From DASYGT01 sp035999365 (lineage in GTDB: Bacteria; Actinomycetota; Actinomycetes; Mycobacteriales; Jatrophihabitantaceae), in assembly GCA_035999365.1 (NCBI GenBank), contig DASYGT010000027.1:1-52337 (forward strand): DNA of 52,337 bases, given 5' to 3'. The stretch's first letter is position 1, and every line of letters starts with the position of its first letter. The notes beneath the pieces are model-generated. The model was not told the DNA's origin and ran no database searches. It worked only from the letters and a program-made list of their open reading frames with translations. Of this stretch, positions 8,439 to 17,114 are shown one piece after another. The translations under genes and the position numbers were made by a program.

Positions 8439-9635
8439 ATGGCGTACTACCAGCGGCGGGGCAGCATCCCACCCAAGCGGCATACGCAACATCGCGATGC
8501 CGGGGGCCGGCTGTATTTCGAGGAGCTCATGGGCGAGGAGGGTTTCTCGTCGGACTCGTCCCTGCTGTATCACCGGGAGATCCCGTCGGCGCTCGTCGAC
8601 ACCAGGGCCTGGCCACTCCCCGACCACAGCACGGTGCCCAACGAACCGCTCATGCCACGTCACCTCGCGCTGCACACCTTGTTCACCGATGGCGAGGGCG
8701 TTGACGTCGTCACCGGGCGGCGCCTCGTGCTCGGCAACGACGACGTTCGCATCTGCTACGCCGTAGCCCGCGACGCCTCACCGCTGTACCGCAACGCGGT
8801 GGGCGACGAGTGTGTGTATCTCGAGAGCGGCAGCGCCACCGTCGAGACGGTCTTCGGCACCCTTGACGCGCGCCAGGGCGATTACGTGCTGATCCCCCGC
8901 GCCACGACCCACCGATGGTTACCGGGACCAGACGGAGTGCGGGCGTACTGCATCGAGGCGAACTCACACATCACCCCGGCGCGCCGGTACCTGTCCAAGT
9001 TCGGCCAACTGCTCGAACACGCGCCGTACTGCGAGCGGGACCTGCACGGTCCGGGTGAGGCACCCCTCGTCGAGGCCGCCGACGTCGAGATATTCGTCAA
9101 GCATCGCGGCTCCGGCCCGTCGGGACTTGCGGGCAGCGTGCACGTGACACCGCATCACCCGTTCGACATCGTCGGCTGGGATGGCTGCCTCTACCCGTAC
9201 ACCTTCAACGTCGCCGACTTCGAGCCGATCACCGGGCGGGTGCATCAGCCGCCACCGGTGCACCAGGTCTTCGAGGGCAACAACTTCGTCATCTGCAATT
9301 TCGTGCCCCGCAAGGTCGACTACCACCCGCTGTCGATCCCGGTGCCGTACTACCACTCGAACGTCGACAGCGACGAGGTGATGTTCTACTGCGGCGGCGA
9401 CTACGAGGCGCGCAGGGGTTCCGGCATCGGACCGGGCTCGATCTCGCTGCATCCCGGGGGGCATTCGCACGGCCCGCAGCCCGGCGCGTACGAGCGTTCG
9501 ATCGGGATCGAGTTCTTCGACGAGCTCGCCGTCATGGTCGACACGTTCCGTCCGCTGCGTCTCGGAGAGGGTGGGCGGGCTGCTGACGACGGCGTCTACG
9601 CCTGGTCGTGGTCGGGCCGCGGACCGCGACAGTGA
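8439..9635 (+). CDS. hmgA: Homogentisate 1,2-dioxygenase
   Basis: 398 residues. The enzyme opens the ring of homogentisate to maleylacetoacetate in tyrosine catabolism, using Fe(II). Iron-ligand candidates are visible: H306 in PYYHSN, the acidic pair D312/E313, and H344 in HSHGPQPG; the conserved FEGNNFVICNFVPRK block precedes them. It is shorter than the roughly 440-residue eukaryotic enzyme, as is usual for actinobacterial homologues. ATG at 8439 follows GAGGGGGA; the frame is open upstream but codes nothing family-like. The stop overlaps the start of the fumarylacetoacetase gene by 4 bases. No hydroxyphenylpyruvate dioxygenase gene lies in the window. Confidence 0.88.
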   Translation: MAYYQRRGSIPPKRHTQHRDAGGRLYFEELMGEEGFSSDSSLLYHREIPSALVDTRAWPLPDHSTVPNEPLMPRHLALHTLFTDGEGVDVVTGRRLVLGNDDVRICYAVARDASPLYRNAVGDECVYLESGSATVETVFGTLDARQGDYVLIPRATTHRWLPGPDGVRAYCIEANSHITPARRYLSKFGQLLEHAPYCERDLHGPGEAPLVEAADVEIFVKHRGSGPSGLAGSVHVTPHHPFDIVGWDGCLYPYTFNVADFEPITGRVHQPPPVHQVFEGNNFVICNFVPRKVDYHPLSIPVPYYHSNVDSDEVMFYCGGDYEARRGSGIGPGSISLHPGGHSHGPQPGAYERSIGIEFFDELAVMVDTFRPLRLGEGGRAADDGVYAWSWSGRGPRQ

Positions 9636-10819
9636 CCTGGCTGGGGGTGGCCGACGACGACCCCTTCGGCATCGACCACCTGCCCTACGGCAGCGCGCTC
9701 GGCAGCGACGGCCGCCCTCGGGTGCTCGTGCGCGTCGGCGCACAGGCCCTCGATCTCACCCTCGCCTCGTTCGGCACGCCGTTCGAGCAGCTTTTCGCGC
9801 CGGGTTCGCTGGACGCGCTGTTGGCGGCGGGCCCCGGGACCTGGGCCGCGGTGCGCGCCCAACTGGTCGAGTGGCTGACCGACGTCGAGCATCGAACGAA
9901 CATCGAACCGCTTCTCGCGCCGGTGGACCGGGCACGGCTGGTGCTGCCGTTCGCGGTGGCCGATTACGTCGACTTCTATGCGTCGCAGGAGCACGCCACC
10001 AACGTCGGACGGATGTTCCGGCCGGACAGCGAGCCGCTGCCGCCGAATTGGAAACACCTGCCGATCGGCTATCACGGCCGCTCGGGCACGGTCGTGGTGT
10101 CGGGAACCGAGATCCACCGGCCGAGCGGGCAGTATCGCGCCGCGGGCGGCTCGATCGTGTTCGGCGCATCCGAACGTCTCGACATCGAAGCCGAACTCGG
10201 CTTCGTGGTCGGCGTGGGCACCGATCGGGGTTCGCCGGTGCCGCTCGCCGCGTTCCGTGAGCACGTCTTCGGCGTCTGCCTGCTCAACGATTGGTCGGCC
10301 CGCGACATCCAGGCCTGGGAGTACGTGCCACTGGGCCCGTTCCTCGGCAAGTCGTTCGCGACATCGGTGTCGGCCTGGGTGACCCCGCTCGCCGCGCTCG
10401 CCGCCGCGTGGACGACACCGCCGCCGCGCGATCCCGCGCCGCTCCCCCACCTGGCTGACGACGGCCGCGCGGATGCACTCCGGATCGACATCGAGATCCG
10501 GATCAACGGGCACCTCGTGGCCCGGCCGCCCTTCGCCGGCATGTACTGGACCGCCGCCCAGATGCTCGCCCACCTGACGTCCAACGGTGCGTCGCTGCGG
10601 GCCGGAGACCTCTACGCCTCCGGCACGATCAGCGGTTCGGATCGCGATCAACTGGGTAGTCTGCTCGAGCTGAGCTGGAACGGAACCGAGCCGATCGACG
10701 TCGGCGACGGCCAGCGCACCTTCCTGGAGGACGGAGACGAGGTGCTGATCACTGCTGTCGCGCCCGGCCCGCGGGGGCCGATCGGCCTCGGCGAGGTCCG
10801 CGGCCGCGTCACGCCGTGA
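9632..10819 (+). CDS. fahA: Fumarylacetoacetase
   Basis: 395 residues. It hydrolyses fumarylacetoacetate to fumarate and acetoacetate, the last step of tyrosine degradation. Family blocks include DFYASQEHATNVGRMFRP, the WKHLPIGYHGRSGT segment, the metal-site region ERLDIEAELGF, LLNDWSARDIQAWEY and the C-terminal GTISGSDRDQLGSLLEL (the usual GTISGP has Ser for Pro). GTG at 9632 is preferred because GTGA overlaps the hmgA stop; an upstream GTG at 9608 is in frame. Together with the preceding gene it forms a two-gene homogentisate branch. A maleylacetoacetate isomerase gene is not present here. Confidence 0.92.
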   Translation: MTWLGVADDDPFGIDHLPYGSALGSDGRPRVLVRVGAQALDLTLASFGTPFEQLFAPGSLDALLAAGPGTWAAVRAQLVEWLTDVEHRTNIEPLLAPVDRARLVLPFAVADYVDFYASQEHATNVGRMFRPDSEPLPPNWKHLPIGYHGRSGTVVVSGTEIHRPSGQYRAAGGSIVFGASERLDIEAELGFVVGVGTDRGSPVPLAAFREHVFGVCLLNDWSARDIQAWEYVPLGPFLGKSFATSVSAWVTPLAALAAAWTTPPPRDPAPLPHLADDGRADALRIDIEIRINGHLVARPPFAGMYWTAAQMLAHLTSNGASLRAGDLYASGTISGSDRDQLGSLLELSWNGTEPIDVGDGQRTFLEDGDEVLITAVAPGPRGPIGLGEVRGRVTP

Positions 10820-10853
10820 CGAGCGCGCGGGCAGTGGAACCGGATTTACGGCA

Positions 10854-11411
10854 ATGAACGAACAGTCTGACGTGGAGACTGCGCTCGCCGAGATCGGTGA
10901 ACGGCTCGTCCAAGGACAGCCGGAAGCGCTCGAGGACTGCTATCGCACCCTCGGGCCCCTCGTCATGTCCTACTTGGGGCGCTATGTCCCACAGCCGGAC
11001 GTCGAGGACGTCATGCAGAAGGTCTTCTACGAGGTGTGGCGCGTCCACGAACGCTACGACCCCAACCGGTCGCTGCGGGGCTGGGTGCTCGGGATCGCGC
11101 GCAAGCGGGCCATCGACCATCTGCGCAAGCGCAAGGACGTCGTGGTTCCCCTCGACTCGATGCGCGAGATCACCGGCGACGACGGGCGGGAGTTCGCCGA
11201 ACGGCTGGTGTGGGCCGACGAGGTGCGCACCGCCCTCGACCAGCTGCCCCAGTTGCAGCGCGAGGTCATCGAACTGGCCTACTTCGAGAGCTACACCCAG
11301 ACTGAGATCGCCGTGGCACTCGACATTCCGCTCGGCACGGTCAAGACGAGGACGTCGCGCGGGCTGCAGCGCCTGGCGGGCCTTCTCGAGAGCACCAGGG
11401 AGCTGTCATGA
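10854..11411 (+). CDS. ECF-type RNA polymerase sigma factor
   Basis: 185 residues with the two ECF regions. Sigma2 runs from about residue 25 to 95 (DVEDVMQKVFYEVWRV, SLRGWVLGIARKRAIDHLRKRK). Sigma4 runs from about residue 125 to 180 (LPQLQREVIELAYFESYTQ, then the helix-turn-helix IPLGTVKTRTSRGLQRL). It should direct RNA polymerase to stress or envelope promoters and be held inactive by the next gene's product. The stop TGA overlaps the anti-sigma ATG (ATGA), the usual coupled arrangement. The organisation resembles SigK/RskA-type pairs. No convincing auto-regulated promoter was found in the 34-base gap upstream. Confidence 0.92.
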   Translation: MNEQSDVETALAEIGERLVQGQPEALEDCYRTLGPLVMSYLGRYVPQPDVEDVMQKVFYEVWRVHERYDPNRSLRGWVLGIARKRAIDHLRKRKDVVVPLDSMREITGDDGREFAERLVWADEVRTALDQLPQLQREVIELAYFESYTQTEIAVALDIPLGTVKTRTSRGLQRLAGLLESTRELS

Positions 11412-12121
11412 CCAGCCACATCTCCGACGAGCTGCCCCGTCTGCTCAGCGGTGAGGCCTCGCGCGAGGATGTGCTGTCCTCCGCCGCCCACCTGCGCGAG
11501 TGCGAGGACTGCCGGCAGGACCTCGTCTCTGCGGTCGTCTCGCACGCGTCGCTCACGTCCGCACATCGCTTCGCGCCAGAGATGGTGAACGCGATCCGCG
11601 AATCGAGCGAGGAAGCGCTACCCTCCGGCCTGCCGGATCTCACGGCGGTGTTCGAGCAGGTGCGGCGTGAGGCCACCCAAAGCACGCCACATGCGCGCCG
11701 GGTTCCGCGGATCGCGATCGCCGCCGTCGCTGCGGGGCTCGTTTTCGGCGCAGGTGGCCTCGCCCTTGTCGAGCACGTGGGGTCGTCCGCCCCGAAGAGC
11801 ACCTCGATCGCACTCAGTGCATACGGGATCGGGCACAGCGGCGCCGAGGCGAAACTGGTCGGCAGTGACACGATGAAGATCACCGCGACGTCACTTCCGA
11901 GCCTGGGCTCGGCGCAGCGGTACGAGGTCTGGCTGACCAACAGCTCGCGCACCCGCATGCAGCCCGTCGGGTGGATCGGCACGAACGGCAAGGCCGCTCT
12001 GACGATCCCGCAGAACCTCATGCAGACCTACAGCGCCATCGAGGTCAGCGTCCAGCCCGTGGATGCTCCGACCTACGACTTCAGTGGCGTCAGCGTTCTG
12101 CGCGGCACCTACCGAACCTGA
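11408..12121 (+). CDS. Membrane anti-sigma factor (zinc anti-sigma domain, RskA-like C-terminus)
   Basis: 237 residues. The cytoplasmic N-terminus carries the zinc anti-sigma signature H28-x3-C32-x2-C35 (HLRECEDC). One membrane helix lies at about residues 98-120 (AIAAVAAGLVFGAGGLALV). The extracytoplasmic part, with YEVWLTN and MQPVGWIGTNGKAALTIP, resembles the RskA/anti-sigma-K domain. It should sequester the ECF factor encoded just upstream until regulated proteolysis or a redox or zinc change releases it. The end overlaps the convergent M28 peptidase gene by 13 bases. Confidence 0.88.
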   Translation: MTSHISDELPRLLSGEASREDVLSSAAHLRECEDCRQDLVSAVVSHASLTSAHRFAPEMVNAIRESSEEALPSGLPDLTAVFEQVRREATQSTPHARRVPRIAIAAVAAGLVFGAGGLALVEHVGSSAPKSTSIALSAYGIGHSGAEAKLVGSDTMKITATSLPSLGSAQRYEVWLTNSSRTRMQPVGWIGTNGKAALTIPQNLMQTYSAIEVSVQPVDAPTYDFSGVSVLRGTYRT

Positions 12122-13794
12122 CCCGCCGCACCGGCATCGGCCTGCAAGGGCGCCGCTCGAAGCGGGGCGCCGCGTGCGCTCGACAGGACCGTCGAGTCGA
12201 AGGCCATCTGCACCACCATGTTGGCGAACCCCTTCGACATGAAGGTGAGCACGTTCGGATCGTTGTTGCTGAGGTTGTCGCACCAGCGGAACGGATTGTC
12301 GACGCATCCGCCGTCGAAGCTCGGCACATTGCCCTCGAAGTTGCCGCGGGTCCCGCCGAACAGCTTCACGTCCTGCTGTGTCTTGCAACAGTCCTGGCCG
12401 GTCAGCACGCCGCTAGCAGGTATGCCTGCCTTGTTGAAGTTGAAGGCGTCCGTGCCGACAGGTGAGAACAGTTCGTTGTTGAGACCGATCGAGTTGAAGT
12501 ACTGGATTCCCTGGTCCCGAGCAACCGTCGACGGCTGGTACACCTGCGGTGGGAAGGTCGTCGACACCGTTCGGGTGAACAGATCGACGCCGGCCGGGTC
12601 GAGCACACCGACCACGTAGTTCGGGGTCGCTGTGACGTCCGCGTCGAGGTCGTACCCGATCTTGCTGAGCTGGGTCGGCGTCAGTGTGTTCACGTAGTGG
12701 GCCGAGCCCAACAGACCCAGCTCCTCGCCGCCGAACCAGATGAAGCGCAGCTTGTTCCGCGGCTGGACGTTCTTCATCATCTGGGCGATGTCGAGGATCG
12801 TCGCCGAACCGGAGGCGTTGTCGAGCATCCCGGCGCCGTAGATCGCGTCGAGGTGGGCATCGACGACGACAACGTGATTCGGGTCGCCGCCCTTCGAGTC
12901 GGCGATGACGTTGTAGTCGTCGGCGCTCGGGTTGTAGACGGCCTGGATGTCGACGGTCGCGACCGGCAGCGCGGTCGCGTGCTGCACCGCGTCGGTGTAC
13001 TGGCTGTAGAAGTGGTTGCCGGTCGAGAACGACGTGAATGCGACGGGGATCGTCGGGACGATCGTGGTACCGCCGGCGTCGGTGAGCGTGCCGTTGAGCA
13101 CGCCGGTCCTGCCCGGATTGCCCTCGTTGAAGATGATCACGCCGGATGCGCCCGCAGCCTGCGCGTTCTGCACCTTCACCCCGAACGGGCAGGTTCCGCG
13201 CTGGATCAGCGCCACGCGCCCCGCGACGAATCCGGTGAAGTCACCGGCCGTGCAGCCACTCGACGAGCTGGGCGACGCCGTGGGCGGAATGACGATCCCG
13301 CCCGCCGGCTGCACTGTGGCCGTCGTCGTTCCTATGCTCCGGCCGGGATTCCAGTCGGTGCCCAGCGCGTAGGCCTGCGCCTTGGGCGACACCTCACTGA
13401 ATGCGGGGACGCCGGTGTAGGCGTAGTACGGGAACTGGTAGGTCTGGACCTTGACGTCATATCCCGCTTGCCGCATGACGTCGGCGACGTAGTGCACCGA
13501 CGCCTTGTATCCCGGCTCTCCCGAGTTGCGCGAGGGATGCCCGTCCGGCCCGGGGTTCTGATCGGCGATCGCCTGGAAGCGCTGCATGTGGTGCCAGAGA
13601 TCGGCGGTGGTGATGCAGGGGAGCAGCGTCGCCGGGGTGTCGTTCACCTGCGTGGCGCAGTCGGCCGGGCTGGAGCTGGACCCGGCACCGGCGGCCGACG
13701 ACGGCGAACCTGTGGTGGCCAGTCCCACGGCCACGCTCGTGGCCACCATCAGTGCGAGCCCGATCCGCGACAGCTTTCGTGGACGTCGTGACAT
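12109..13794 (-). CDS. Secreted M28-family aminopeptidase with PA domain
   Basis: 561 residues. A Sec signal peptide (RKLSRIGLALMVATSVAVG, cleavage after an Ala-rich segment) is followed by a PA insert around residues 190-250 (CPFGVKVQNAQAAGASGVI) and the M28 zinc domain. Zinc ligands seen are His and Asp in DAHLDAI, Asp in GAGMLDNASGS and the Glu pair in FGGEELG. The final family ligand, normally His in a CYHxxCD context, is not obvious: the matching place reads GGCVDNPFRWCDN. LpqL of M. tuberculosis is a relative. ATG at 13794 follows GGAGGGG; upstream in-frame starts lack such a site. It probably trims extracellular peptides. Confidence 0.87.
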   Translation of the reverse strand: MSRRPRKLSRIGLALMVATSVAVGLATTGSPSSAAGAGSSSSPADCATQVNDTPATLLPCITTADLWHHMQRFQAIADQNPGPDGHPSRNSGEPGYKASVHYVADVMRQAGYDVKVQTYQFPYYAYTGVPAFSEVSPKAQAYALGTDWNPGRSIGTTTATVQPAGGIVIPPTASPSSSSGCTAGDFTGFVAGRVALIQRGTCPFGVKVQNAQAAGASGVIIFNEGNPGRTGVLNGTLTDAGGTTIVPTIPVAFTSFSTGNHFYSQYTDAVQHATALPVATVDIQAVYNPSADDYNVIADSKGGDPNHVVVVDAHLDAIYGAGMLDNASGSATILDIAQMMKNVQPRNKLRFIWFGGEELGLLGSAHYVNTLTPTQLSKIGYDLDADVTATPNYVVGVLDPAGVDLFTRTVSTTFPPQVYQPSTVARDQGIQYFNSIGLNNELFSPVGTDAFNFNKAGIPASGVLTGQDCCKTQQDVKLFGGTRGNFEGNVPSFDGGCVDNPFRWCDNLSNNDPNVLTFMSKGFANMVVQMAFDSTVLSSARGAPLRAAPLQADAGAAGQVR

Positions 13795-13933
13795 ATCGAT
13801 CAACCCCTCCGGTGACCCTGTCGCCGCCGATACCCGGACCAATCAGGCCAAGAGCACAAACGTCTCATACCTTGCGGCGGTTGAAAAGGGCCTTCAGGGG
13901 CGGTAGGTACGTCCTCGTCCTCCTGACGCGCCG

Positions 13934-14275
13934 TCACCAGCCCAGTTCGTGCAGACGCCCGTCGCCGATGCCGAAATGGTGACCAACCTCGTGGATCACC
14001 GTTCGCCGAACCTGCTCGACGACGTCGTCCTCGGTGTTGCAGATGGCACAGATCGCCAGGCGGAAGATGGTGATCCGGTCGGGCAGGACCGCGGAGTAGT
14101 GCGAGGTGCGATTCGTCAACGGCACTCCACGGTAGAGCCCGAGCAGCCCCAGTGCGGTCGTGTCGTTGTCGACCGTCACGGCGACGTTGCGCATCACCCG
14201 GCCCAGCGCGGGCGGCAGACCATCGAGTGCGTCGGCCACCATGATCTCGAACCGCTCCGGCGCAACGACGATCAC
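13934..14275 (-). CDS. Small metallopeptidase-family protein (zincin-like, DUF1025 type)
   Basis: 113 residues, typical for this family. The C-terminal motif HEVGHHFGIGDGRLHELGW gives the zinc pattern HExxH with a further His. The N-terminal VVAPERFEIMVADALDGLPP is also characteristic. Peptidase activity is inferred from fold only; the physiological substrate is unknown. GTG at 14275 is chosen because GTGA overlaps the upstream DUF1295 stop and because the family consensus begins just before ERFE; GGAGG is present but only one base from the GTG, so ATG at the MVADAL position remains possible. It is the last gene of a four-gene overlapping operon. Confidence 0.85.
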   Translation of the reverse strand: MIVVAPERFEIMVADALDGLPPALGRVMRNVAVTVDNDTTALGLLGLYRGVPLTNRTSHYSAVLPDRITIFRLAICAICNTEDDVVEQVRRTVIHEVGHHFGIGDGRLHELGW

Positions 14276-15093
14276 GCCTCCATGGTCCTCCGCGGGACCC
14301 GCTTCGGCGGCCACGGCACGAAAGCACTCGTCCGGGCGGCATATTCGGCCCAGCCGGACCGCCCCGCCATGTGTTTTTCCATGATCCGCGCGCCGGAGCC
14401 CTTGGTCAGCAGGAGGGTCATCAGCACGGGTGCGAACACCGTGAGGATGCCGGGCCACCGGTCGGCCGCCACGAGGAAGATTCCCCACCACACGCATGCG
14501 TCGCCGAAGTAGTTCGGGTGCCGCGTGTAGCGCCACAACCCGGCGTCGATCACCCGCCCCTTGTTCGCCGGATTGCGCCTGAACGCCTCCATCTGATGAT
14601 CACCGACCGCCTCGAAGAACACACCGACGCAGAAGATCGCGACCCCGACCCACGCGATGACGCGCACCGGTGACCGTTCGAACGCCCCGACCAGGATCGG
14701 GGCGGCGATCACAAACGCGAGCAATCCCTGCAGCGCGTAGACCATCCGCAACGCGTACAGATCCGGGTTACCGCGTCCCTTCGCCAGCAGCTGCTCGTAG
14801 CGGGGATCCTCGGGCTTGCCAACGGTGCGGCGTCCGATGTGCTGGGCCAGGCGCATCCCCCATGCGAGAGGGAGAAGCAGCAACAGCCATCGGCGCAGCG
14901 GGTCGCCGTGCCCCGCGGAGGTGGCGAACGCGGCTATGGCCGCTGCCGCGAACAACAAGCCCCAGGCCGTGTCGATCACACTGTGCTTTCCGGCAATCTT
15001 GGATGCGACGAATGTCGCTGCGAGCACGACGAGGATCGCGCCAGCGGCCCACGGCAGAGCGCTCAGGAAGTGTGACCCGGCGAAGCCGCTCAT
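14272..15093 (-). CDS. DUF1295 membrane protein (steroid reductase-like)
   Basis: 273 residues with about six or seven hydrophobic segments. The C-terminal signature LWRYTRHPNYFGDACVWWG is the conserved motif of DUF1295/ICMT-like and steroid 5-alpha-reductase-like proteins. Together with the upstream FAD oxidoreductase, DUF1365 and cyclopropane synthase it forms a set common in actinobacteria and proteobacteria, where it is linked to modification of membrane fatty acids. The precise reaction is not established. The ATG overlaps the cyclopropane synthase stop (ATGA), and the TGA overlaps the start of the metallopeptidase gene. Confidence 0.85.
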   Translation of the reverse strand: MSGFAGSHFLSALPWAAGAILVVLAATFVASKIAGKHSVIDTAWGLLFAAAAIAAFATSAGHGDPLRRWLLLLLPLAWGMRLAQHIGRRTVGKPEDPRYEQLLAKGRGNPDLYALRMVYALQGLLAFVIAAPILVGAFERSPVRVIAWVGVAIFCVGVFFEAVGDHQMEAFRRNPANKGRVIDAGLWRYTRHPNYFGDACVWWGIFLVAADRWPGILTVFAPVLMTLLLTKGSGARIMEKHMAGRSGWAEYAARTSAFVPWPPKRVPRRTMEA

Positions 15094-17114
15094 GAGCCGG
15101 CCGTCGCCGCCCATGACGGTGCGGATGGCATGGCGCTGCGGCCGTCGGCCGTCTGCTTGACCGCGAGGATCTGATCGACACCCATACGCCCCTCCTCGAA
15201 GCTCAGCGCCCCGCCGACCAGATACAGCCGCCAGACCCGGGCGACCTCCTCGCCGACCAGTGCAACGAACTCGTCGTAGCGGCTCTCGAAGGTGTCGATC
15301 CAGCACTGCACCGTGCGCACGTAGTGCTCGCGCATCGCCTGGACGTCCCGGATCTCGAAGCCTGCGTGCTCCAGGAACCCGACGGTCTGCGACACCGGCC
15401 GCATATGCATGTCGGGAGCGATGTAGGACTCGATGAACGCACCGCCACCCGGCGCCGCATCGGTGCGGCGCGACATCTGCTGGAGCAGCAGCCGTCCGGT
15501 CGGCTTCACCGCCCCGAACAGGATGCCGGCGTAGGTCGGGTACTGATCCTGGCCGACGTGCTCCCCCATCTCGATCGAACTCACCGCGTCGAACTGCTCA
15601 CTCGTTCCCGCCAGCTCGCGGTAATCCTGCAGGCGCACGGTGACGAGGTGCGACAAGCCTCGGTCGGCGATCAACTTGGCGATGTGATCGCGCTGCTGTG
15701 CCGACAGGGTCACTCCGGTGGCGTGCACGCCGTAGTGCTCGGCAGCGTGCAGGATGAGCGAGCCCCAGCCGCAGCCGACATCGAGCAGTCGCATACCGGG
15801 GCGCAGGTCGAGCTTGCGGCAGATCAGATCCAGCTTGGCCCGCTGGGCGTCCGCGAGCGGCTGGTCCGGGGCAGTGAAGTATGCACTTGAGTACGCCATC
15901 GTCTCGTCGAGCAGCAGGCCGTAGAAGTCGTTCGACAGGTCGTAGTGATGGGCGATCGCGGCACGGTCGCGGCCCCGGCTGTGCAGCGTTCCCGACAGCC
16001 GGGCTTCTGCGGCCGGTGGCTTCGGGGGCTTCCCGACGGCACCGAGCCGCGCGGCGGCCGCGGTGGCGCGCAGCATGCCTCGCGCCGAGAGGTGCACGCC
16101 CGCCTCCGGCCGGTTGCGCGCCAGTTGCCAGACCTGGCGCAGGCCGGCGGCCAGTGCGTCCGATGGTGTTCCCGGCCCGTCCACGTCGATGTCGCCGCTG
16201 ACGTAGGCGCGGCCGAGGCCGAGCTCGCCCGGAGCCCAGAGCAGCCGGCGCAGGGCGCGGCGTGAGCGGATTACGAGTACCGGACCGCCGGACGGCCCGG
16301 CCTCACTGCCGTCCCACGCGCGGATCCGCACCGGGAGCGGCGTGCCCGACACCTCGCGCACCACCGCTGCCAGGCGTGCGGCTACCGGATTCTTCGTCGA
16401 CATCGTCGTCTCCTGTCCTGGCCGCGGCATGACCGGCACACCGCTGCGCCACAAGGTGATTCCGTGCTTGGTGATCAGTGCACGTACCCGCCACGTCTCG
16501 AACGGATGGCGTAATGCATCGGCGAGCAACCGGGGCCACGAGGACGGCACCGCGACGCCCCTCATCGTCGCGGTGAACGGCCGTTCGTCCGGCCGGTGCA
16601 GCGCCACGGTCACGGCCAGCCGCTCGCCTGGTTCGGGCAGGCTCATCCGGTAGTAACCGTCGACCGGGTAGAAGGGCGAGACGTAGAACTTCTTCTCGGT
16701 CTCGGCACGGCCGGCGTCGTCGGTATGCAGCAGGTAGCAGTGCGCCTGCCCGTAGGTATTGCGCACCTCGGCGATCACACAGACGAGGGCGCCGCTGGGA
16801 TCATGGCACCAGAACAATGACAGGGGGTTGAACACGTACCCGAACGACCGCGCATTGGCCAGCATCGTGACGCGGCCGCCGGCGAGGTCGATGCCGTGAC
16901 CGGCGAGGAATGCGTCGACATTCTCGCGGATCGGACGCCGCGGGTCACCGAGGTGGTCACGTGCCTCGAAGCGGGCAAGCCAACGCATCCCGCGCGGTGC
17001 GCGAGGCAGGTCGTCGAGATCGACGAACCACTGCTGGCTGCGATGGCGGACCTCGTGGTGCACCGGTTCTGCGCGCACGTGCACGATGTCGACGGCGTAG
17101 CGAGTAGCGGTCAC
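15090..17114 (-). CDS. DUF1365 / cyclopropane-fatty-acyl-phospholipid synthase fusion
   Basis: 674 residues from GTG at 17114. Residues 1-237 are a DUF1365 domain (ANARSFGYVFNPLSLFWCHD, EKKFYVSPFYPVDGYYR). Residues 238-674 are a full SAM-dependent cyclopropane/methylene fatty acid synthase with motif I DVGCGWGSL, VTLSAQQRDHI and SIEMGEHVG. The two are normally separate genes; here no stop separates them. ATG at 16403 (MSTKNPVAARL) looks like the ancestral start of the second gene and still has GGAG 6 bases upstream, so both a fusion and a free methyltransferase may be made. GTG at 17114 overlaps the oxidoreductase stop. The operon should methylate or cyclopropanate membrane lipid acyl chains. 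Confidence 0.88.
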   Translation of the reverse strand: MTATRYAVDIVHVRAEPVHHEVRHRSQQWFVDLDDLPRAPRGMRWLARFEARDHLGDPRRPIRENVDAFLAGHGIDLAGGRVTMLANARSFGYVFNPLSLFWCHDPSGALVCVIAEVRNTYGQAHCYLLHTDDAGRAETEKKFYVSPFYPVDGYYRMSLPEPGERLAVTVALHRPDERPFTATMRGVAVPSSWPRLLADALRHPFETWRVRALITKHGITLWRSGVPVMPRPGQETTMSTKNPVAARLAAVVREVSGTPLPVRIRAWDGSEAGPSGGPVLVIRSRRALRRLLWAPGELGLGRAYVSGDIDVDGPGTPSDALAAGLRQVWQLARNRPEAGVHLSARGMLRATAAAARLGAVGKPPKPPAAEARLSGTLHSRGRDRAAIAHHYDLSNDFYGLLLDETMAYSSAYFTAPDQPLADAQRAKLDLICRKLDLRPGMRLLDVGCGWGSLILHAAEHYGVHATGVTLSAQQRDHIAKLIADRGLSHLVTVRLQDYRELAGTSEQFDAVSSIEMGEHVGQDQYPTYAGILFGAVKPTGRLLLQQMSRRTDAAPGGGAFIESYIAPDMHMRPVSQTVGFLEHAGFEIRDVQAMREHYVRTVQCWIDTFESRYDEFVALVGEEVARVWRLYLVGGALSFEEGRMGVDQILAVKQTADGRSAMPSAPSWAATAGS
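16403..16413 (-). promoter_or_regulatory. Internal ribosome-binding site and start inside the DUF1365-CFA fusion
   Basis: Read on the minus strand, GGAG (complement of 16410-16413) is followed by 6 bases and then ATG at 16403. This lies exactly at the DUF1365/methyltransferase domain boundary and in the fusion's frame. The spacing is ideal for initiation. It suggests that the methyltransferase can also be translated alone. Confidence 0.5.

Noticed and set aside
10820..10853. An ECF autoregulatory promoter (GGAAC at 10836) before the sigma factor gene
   Set aside because: The element is only 13 bases from the start codon and lacks a matching -10 at normal spacing.
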